In this document: positions 7,351 through 11,042 of the stretch, one piece after another
How positions within the stretch are numbered: the first letter of the stretch is position 1
Layout of the letters: every line of letters begins with the position of its first letter
Source of the DNA: DASQFI01 sp050264575
GTDB lineage: Bacteria; Acidobacteriota; Vicinamibacteria; Vicinamibacterales; SCN-69-37
Reading direction: 5' to 3'
Assembly (NCBI GenBank): GCA_050264575.1
Contig: JBLNGH010000603.1
Location: 1 to 11,042, forward strand
DNA: 11,042 nt
Notes under the pieces: model-generated
The model's input: the letters and a program-made list of their open reading frames with translations, nothing else
Told to the model about the DNA's origin: nothing
Database searches by the model: none
Position numbers and translations under genes: made by a program

Positions 7351-8562
7351 TCACACAATCCGCCGCGGCAGCAGCGGATTCAGGTGCATCGTCAGATCGT
7401 AGACGGACGCGCCGCAGGCCGCGCCGACATCTTCCGGCCGCGACCCGGCTTGCCAATCCCAGAGCGTCGCGACGTCGCCGATCTCGACCCGGCGCTCGGC
7501 GCCGATTTCGACGAGTGTGTGGCTCGCCGAGACGGAGGCGATCACGGGGTAGAGCCGCTCGCCGATCCGGACGCGCGCGCCTTTCGCCGCGACCCGCGGC
7601 CAGCCGTCCGTGTGGCCGACCGGCAGGGTCGCCACCCAGACGTCATCCTTCGCGATGTACGCGCGGTTGTAGCCGACGCTGTCACCGCGCGGCACCTGCT
7701 TGACGTAGGCGACGCGGGCCCGAAGGGCCATGGCAGGACGGAGATCCATCACGCCGGTTCCGCGGAATTCCGGTTCGGAATAGACGCCGTAGATCGCCAT
7801 GCCCGGCCGCACCATGTCATAGAACGCGTCGGGATGCTGGAAGAGCCCGAAGCTCGAAGCGGTGTGCTTGCGGCCTAGGGCGATCTTGTCGCGCTCGAGA
7901 TCGCCACAGAGCGACTCGAATCGCTTGATCTGCTCCTGGTCGAGCGCGGCGTCTTCGGAAAACGTCATCATTATGCCGTCGATGACGACAGACTTTCGAA
8001 ACGCCAGGTCACGGATGAGCGCAGCAGCGCGGCGGAACGGCACGCCAACCCGCCCGATGCCGGTGTCGACGCAGATATGAACCGGGATCGCGCGCCCTCG
8101 CCCCGCGGCGATGCGATCGAGCGCGTCACCGATAGGGGTGTAGACCATCGGCATGATGTCGCGCGCCACCAACTCCTGCAGATTCGAGTCGTCGAACGGA
8201 CCCATGAGCAAAACCGGCTTCCTGACACCTGCATCCCGCAGTGCGATCGCTTCCTGCAATTTCACGACCGCGAATCCGTGGATGACAGCGAGTTGCTCGA
8301 GGAGCCGTGCCGCGTTGGACAGACCCATTCCGTAAGCGTTGTTCTTGATGACCGCAAGAATCGGCCGGTTCGCGACCCGCTTCGAAATCTCGCCGATGTT
8401 GCGGGCGAGGTTGACCGGGTCTATCTCGATCCAAGGGTCGAATGAAGAGGTCGCGCCTGGCCCGCCCGGAAGGACCTGCACGGCGCCCGTGCGTCCGATG
8501 GACATTGCCGCTCCGGCCAGCCCGGAGGCGGAGGTCAGAAACCGGCGGCGGCTGGGTCTCAT
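7351..8562 (-). CDS. Alanine racemase family PLP enzyme with Tat signal peptide (divergent, probably periplasmic)
   Basis: A 403-aa fold-type III PLP racemase, about the usual Alr length plus a leader. The N-terminus MRPSRRRFLTSASGLAGAA is a textbook twin-arginine signal (SRRRFLT). The Alr barrel follows: AVIKNNAYGMG with the PLP-binding Lys73, HICVDTGIGRVG (162-173), MVRPGMAIYG (250-259). The C-terminal beta-domain has SVGYNRAY with the expected catalytic Tyr298, and the end PRRIV resembles the usual Alr terminus. Two family motifs are altered: the usual GYADGY is GHTDGW (315-321 region, His316 for Tyr), and the CMDQ-type segment is replaced by SVSASHT (343-349). The chemistry expected is L/D interconversion of an amino acid, probably alanine or a broader set as in periplasmic Bsr racemases; substrate is not determinable here. 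Tat export suits a PLP enzyme that must fold with cofactor in the cytoplasm. The Shine-Dalgarno before the ATG is weak. The next gene downstream is the sigma factor, 131 bp away. Confidence 0.9.
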   Translation of the reverse strand: MRPSRRRFLTSASGLAGAAMSIGRTGAVQVLPGGPGATSSFDPWIEIDPVNLARNIGEISKRVANRPILAVIKNNAYGMGLSNAARLLEQLAVIHGFAVVKLQEAIALRDAGVRKPVLLMGPFDDSNLQELVARDIMPMVYTPIGDALDRIAAGRGRAIPVHICVDTGIGRVGVPFRRAAALIRDLAFRKSVVIDGIMMTFSEDAALDQEQIKRFESLCGDLERDKIALGRKHTASSFGLFQHPDAFYDMVRPGMAIYGVYSEPEFRGTGVMDLRPAMALRARVAYVKQVPRGDSVGYNRAYIAKDDVWVATLPVGHTDGWPRVAAKGARVRIGERLYPVIASVSASHTLVEIGAERRVEIGDVATLWDWQAGSRPEDVGAACGASVYDLTMHLNPLLPRRIV

Positions 8563-8604
8563 TCACGGCATCTTACGTCGAGTACATCGGGTGCGCCGGG
8601 TCCG

Positions 8605-8617
8605 GGAACCTGGTTCT
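8605..8617. promoter_or_regulatory. Operator-like dyad upstream of the racemase gene
   Basis: GGAACCTGGTTCT has perfect GAACC/GGTTC arms around one central base, 43 bp before the racemase ATG. The same frame of bases, GGAAC-3 nt-GTTCY, recurs at 9241-9253 between the lipoprotein and second sigma genes. An operator role is inference; short dyads are frequent in GC-rich DNA. Confidence 0.25.
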
Positions 8618-8668
8618 TGCCGTTCATCTTCTAGAGAAAGATGGCCAGCGTCAGCTCGTTCCGCGGAC

Positions 8669-8708
8669 CCGTCGTACCTGTCGTACCCGATGGTACCCAT
8701 CGTACCGA
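8669..8708. repeat. Short degenerate tandem repeat with a GTACC core
   Basis: Four units with the core GTACC begin at 8674, 8683, 8693 and 8702, a period of 9-10 bp, with flanks CGTC, TGTC, GATG and CATC. The second half is also a dyad (CGATG-GTACC-CATCG). It fills part of the 166-bp gap between the lipoprotein stop and the racemase start. Origin and role are unknown; it could be a small intergenic repeat family of this genome or a multi-site protein-binding region. Confidence 0.55.
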
Positions 8709-8728
8709 CAGCGCACTTCAGTTGTCCT

Positions 8729-9202
8729 TCAGTCCTTTCCCGTCGTGCGAAGGCACGCGTAGTAGCCGATCGCCGCGCGGAACATCCACGCCTGACCCGT
8801 CGATTCGCACGGTTGGCCCTCATAAAGATCGGTCCGAATCAGCTTCTCGATGCCGAGGAAGTTCCCGGCCCCGTCGAACAACCAGATCGAGTAGCCGGCC
8901 GGGCGATCGGCGGGCGGCGGGTTGCCGAACACCGGGAAACCCTGATTGGGATGACTGCATGCGATGCGATTCGGCGTCGGCGGCGTGACGCACGTCCAGC
9001 CGCGTGCTCTGAGCTCGTCTGGAGTCGGCTGTCCCGTGAATTCCTTTTCTGTAAGCGCGGTGGCGGTTGAGGCGATTCGGCTGTCGGCGGTCGGTGTTGC
9101 CGGTCCCGAGCACGCGGCGACCGCCACCGCACTGGCACAAGCCAAACCGGCTAACCCGTATCTCGAGGTCCTGTACTTCCTCGCCCAGCGTGTGCGTTCC
9201 AT
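8729..9202 (-). CDS. Small predicted lipoprotein with four conserved-looking cysteines, function unknown
   Basis: A 157-aa protein that I cannot assign to a named family. It begins with a basic n-region (RTRWARKYRTSRYG), a hydrophobic stretch GLAGLACASAVAVAA and a lipobox VAAC with lipidation Cys31, followed by Ser at +2, which in Gram-negatives favours outer-membrane sorting. The mature part (32-157) has an Ala/Thr-rich spacer and then a compact domain containing Cys71, Cys82, Cys132 and Cys150, which could make two disulfides, with aromatic-rich segments YSIWLFDGAGNFLG and AIGYYACLRT. The start is the ATG at 9202, preceded at 5 nt by a strong AGGGGG; a TTG five codons earlier is less likely. 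It lies divergently to the second sigma factor and upstream of the racemase on the same strand, so an envelope role is a reasonable guess but no more. Confidence 0.85.
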   Translation of the reverse strand: MERTRWARKYRTSRYGLAGLACASAVAVAACSGPATPTADSRIASTATALTEKEFTGQPTPDELRARGWTCVTPPTPNRIACSHPNQGFPVFGNPPPADRPAGYSIWLFDGAGNFLGIEKLIRTDLYEGQPCESTGQAWMFRAAIGYYACLRTTGKD

Positions 9203-9240
9203 GGTTTCCCCCTGCAATTGAGCCGCACGGCGCGCGAGCC

Positions 9241-9253
9241 GGAACGGCGTTCC
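9241..9253. promoter_or_regulatory. Perfect 13-bp dyad in the divergent lipoprotein/sigma intergenic region
   Basis: GGAACG-G-CGTTCC is a perfect inverted repeat with 6-bp arms in the 116-bp region shared by the lipoprotein (starts 9202, minus) and the second sigma factor (starts 9319, plus). It shares GGAAC-3 nt-GTTCY with the dyad upstream of the racemase. A repressor or autoregulatory site is possible; only the symmetry and location support it. Confidence 0.3.
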
Positions 9254-9305
9254 CCTCCTACAGGCGGATTGCCACGTCGAAAGGGGCCACGAGGTTTTTG
9301 GGCGC

Positions 9306-9311
9306 TACAAT
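9306..9311 (+). promoter_or_regulatory. Putative -10 element of the second sigma gene, implying a leaderless or near-leaderless mRNA
   Basis: TACAAT matches the -10 consensus at five of six positions and ends 7 nt before the ATG at 9319, so transcription would begin at or next to the start codon. No Shine-Dalgarno sequence is visible before this ATG, which agrees with a leaderless transcript. No good -35 lies at 16-18 bp; a TTGCCA at 9269-9274 is too far away. Confidence 0.35.
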
Positions 9312-9318
9312 CCCGCCA

Positions 9319-9897
9319 ATGCAGCAGGACGCCGACCTGACCGGCCTGCTCCAGGCCTGGAGCCGAGGCGAGGCGGATGCCGTCGAGAAGCTGGCCCCGC
9401 TCGTGCGACGCGAGCTTCGAGACATCGCGAGCCGCATGCTGTCGAGTGAGCGCCGCGGCCGGAGCTGGCAGCCGACCGATCTCGTCCAGGAAACCTACAT
9501 CCGGCTGCTCGACTGGCGGGTCGTCCGCTGGGAGAATCGCGCGCACTTCTTCGCGACGACCGCCCGCATGATGCGTCGCGTGCTCGTCGACGCCGCCCGT
9601 GAGCGTCAGGCAGCGAAACGCGGCCACGACCGCTCCGCGGTGCCGCTGGACGGCGTGGACATCGCCGCGCCCGCTCCGCACCTCGACATCGTCGCTCTCG
9701 AGGACGCGCTCAACGAGCTCGCCGCGCTCGATCCGAGACCCAGTCAGGTCGTCGAGCTGCGGTTCTTCGGCGGGTTCAGTGTGGAGGAGACCGCCGAAGC
9801 GCTGGGGGTTTCTGTGCGCACGGTCAAACGAGACTGGAACACCGCGCGCGCGTGGCTCTATCACGCGCTCTCGCGGCAGAACGGCGCAGGCGCATGA
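9319..9897 (+). CDS. Second ECF-type sigma factor (Sigma70_ECF / TIGR02999-like), coupled to downstream kinase
   Basis: A 192-aa alternative sigma factor paralogous to the one at 6626-7219. Region 2 is at about 6-95 (WQPTDLVQETYIRL, then NRAHFFATTARMMRRVLVD) and region 4 at about 128-185 (LRFFGGFSVEETAEALGVS, VRTVKRDWNTARAWL). Unlike its paralogue it keeps the canonical acidic residue of region 2.2: Asp54 within TDLVQE, preceded by Thr53. The ATG at 9319 is chosen because it gives the family's normal beginning (DLTGLLQAWSRGE) and length, although the frame is open for 84 more codons upstream, into the divergent lipoprotein region. Its stop codon overlaps the kinase start as ATGA, so the two proteins are made together. 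No anti-sigma gene is visible; control by the kinase is inferred. Confidence 0.93.
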   Translation: MQQDADLTGLLQAWSRGEADAVEKLAPLVRRELRDIASRMLSSERRGRSWQPTDLVQETYIRLLDWRVVRWENRAHFFATTARMMRRVLVDAARERQAAKRGHDRSAVPLDGVDIAAPAPHLDIVALEDALNELAALDPRPSQVVELRFFGGFSVEETAEALGVSVRTVKRDWNTARAWLYHALSRQNGAGA

Positions 9898-11042
9898 AGA
9901 CTGAGCGTTGGCAGGCGCTGTCGGAGTGGCACAACACCTGGCTGGAAGCCGGGATCGCGGACCGCGAGCGCGTGCGTCAACGGCTCGTCACCGAACACCC
10001 GGATCTGACACGCGACTTCGACGATCTTGCGGCGGCGGCCGACGAGCTGCAGGGGTTTCTCGAAACACCGGCTCTCGCGCTCGAGACCGCGGATTTGGCG
10101 AGCGAAAACCAGGCGCTCGCGCCGGAAACGATGGTCGGCCCGTATCGTGTCGGGGGATTGATTGCGCGCGGCGGGATGGGCGAAGTGTACCGCGCCACCG
10201 ACGTCAGGCTGCGGCGCGACGTCGCCCTGAAAGTGCTCTCTCAGACCGGACCGCCCGATGCCCAGCGGATCGATCGCTTCCTGCAGGAAGCGCGCGTCAC
10301 CGCCGCGCTCGATCATCCGAACATTGTCCGCCTGTTCGACGTGGGGTTTTACGGCGGCACTCCCTATCTCGTCACGGAGCTTCTCGACGGCGAACCGCTG
10401 CGCGCACGGCTGCAGCGAGGACCGGTCCCGGTCGACGATGCCGCACGAATCGCCGGTGAGGTCGCCGCGGGTCTGGCCGCGGCTCACGCAGCGGGGCTGG
10501 TCCATCGCGACCTGAAACCGGAGAACATCTTTCTCACGCGATCCGGTACGTCGAAGATCCTGGATTTCGGAATCGCGAAGTTCGAACAGGACGCGCCCGC
10601 CGCTGACGGTCTTTCGACGGCCACCGGCGTGCTGATGGGAACAGCCGGGTACCTGTCGCCGGAGCAGATTCGGGGCGACGCGGTCGATGGCCGGACGGAT
10701 CTGTTCGCCCTCGGTTCGATCCTGTTCGAAATGCTTGCGGGCAGGCGTGCGTTCGAACGCGAGCACACGATCGACACGCTGTACGCGATTGTGCATGACG
10801 CGGCGCCGGACATACTCGACGTCCGACAGGATATTCCAGCGGGGCTCGCCGACATCCTTCAGCGGCTGTTGGAAAAGTCGCCGCAGGCACGTTTCCAATC
10901 GGCCTCGGATCTGATGTGGGCCCTCGAACGGTTTGGGCACGGCACGGCGCGGCGGCAGGTTCGTGCCGACGCGTGGCGTTGGGGCCTGCCACGACGTCGC
11001 CTGGCCTGGGCGACGTGGGCCGTGGCAGCGGCGGCCGCGGCC
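9894..11042 (+). CDS. Hanks-type Ser/Thr protein kinase, 3'-truncated by the window end
   Basis: The frame starts at ATG 9894, overlapping the sigma-factor stop by 4 bp, and stays open for 383 codons to the last base. Residues 1-75 form a helical N-terminal module (WQALSEWHNTWLEAG ... GFLETPAL). The kinase domain is at about 84-345: loop ARGGMGEVY (91-99), catalytic Lys113 in VALKV, HRDLKPEN (204-211, RD type), DFG (224-226), SPE (255-257), LEKSPQARF near the end. The first glycine of the nucleotide loop is Ala91, a mild deviation; everything needed for catalysis is present. From residue 366 an Arg-rich stretch leads into AWATWAVAAAAAA, the likely start of a transmembrane helix. A periplasmic sensor (PD40, TPR or similar) should follow beyond the window. 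Catalytic residues have exactly the same numbers as in the kinase at 3695-6610, so the two kinases are close paralogues in design. Its probable partner is the sigma factor encoded just before it. Confidence 0.94.
   Translation, partial: MKTERWQALSEWHNTWLEAGIADRERVRQRLVTEHPDLTRDFDDLAAAADELQGFLETPALALETADLASENQALAPETMVGPYRVGGLIARGGMGEVYRATDVRLRRDVALKVLSQTGPPDAQRIDRFLQEARVTAALDHPNIVRLFDVGFYGGTPYLVTELLDGEPLRARLQRGPVPVDDAARIAGEVAAGLAAAHAAGLVHRDLKPENIFLTRSGTSKILDFGIAKFEQDAPAADGLSTATGVLMGTAGYLSPEQIRGDAVDGRTDLFALGSILFEMLAGRRAFEREHTIDTLYAIVHDAAPDILDVRQDIPAGLADILQRLLEKSPQARFQSASDLMWALERFGHGTARRQVRADAWRWGLPRRRLAWATWAVAAAAAA

Noticed and set aside
8625..8643. Inverted repeat CATCTT-7 nt-AAGATG as a terminator for the lipoprotein gene
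   Set aside because: The stem is only 6 bp and AT-rich and no T-tract follows on either strand.
8669..8708. The GTACC repeats as a CRISPR-like array
   Set aside because: Units are about 9-10 bp with no distinct spacers and there are no cas genes nearby.
9269..9311. TTGCCA (9269) paired with TACAAT (9306) as a complete promoter
   Set aside because: The spacing is 31 bp, far outside the 16-18 bp usable range, so only the -10 is kept.
9861..10940. A 359-codon open frame on the minus strand across the second kinase
   Set aside because: The plus strand encodes an unmistakable kinase here. The antisense product shows no domain and is a side effect of codon composition.

Overview
The window looks like chromosomal DNA of a high-GC, Gram-negative soil bacterium. 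Acidobacteriota (Vicinamibacteria-like) is the best guess. The reasons are the high GC, a TonB-dependent receptor with an N-terminal carboxypeptidase-regulatory-like domain, two ECF sigma factors of the Sigma70_ECF/TIGR02999 type each followed directly by a Hanks-type kinase, and a kinase fused to a PD40 propeller. The taxonomic placement is inferred from gene content only. I see no rRNA, tRNA, CRISPR array, transposase, integrase or origin.

Layout: (1) 2-772 (+) is the 3' end of an alpha/beta-hydrolase fused to a LuxR-type DNA-binding domain. It converges, 24 bp apart, on (2) a TonB-dependent outer-membrane receptor at 797-3586 (-). Upstream of that on the same strand are (3) a transmembrane Ser/Thr kinase with a PD40 propeller at 3695-6610 (-) and, only 15 bp before it, (4) an ECF sigma factor at 6626-7219 (-). 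Further upstream, still on the minus strand, are (5) a Tat-signal-bearing, divergent alanine-racemase family enzyme at 7351-8562 and (6) a small four-cysteine lipoprotein at 8729-9202. Diverging from the lipoprotein on the plus strand are (7) a second ECF sigma factor at 9319-9897 and (8) a second Hanks-type kinase from 9894. The latter two overlap by ATGA, and the kinase runs off the window end. No gap between genes exceeds 170 bp.

How the genes may work together: the two sigma-kinase pairs are paralogous, back to back, and neither has a recognisable anti-sigma gene beside it. The minus-strand set (sigma, kinase with external propeller, TonB-dependent receptor) could form a phosphorylation-controlled trans-envelope circuit. 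The propeller would sense a periplasmic ligand, the kinase would modify the adjacent sigma factor, and the receptor would be co-expressed or a target. The first sigma factor lacks the acidic residue normally present in the core-binding segment of region 2.2 and has a Thr next to that position, while the second sigma factor keeps the Asp. This matches the idea of a phospho-activated sigma (as described for ECF43/EcfP-PknT) beside a constitutively competent one. It is the most interesting hypothesis in the window. A second notable signal is an 8-bp perfect hairpin that buries the outer Shine-Dalgarno sequence of the TonB receptor mRNA.
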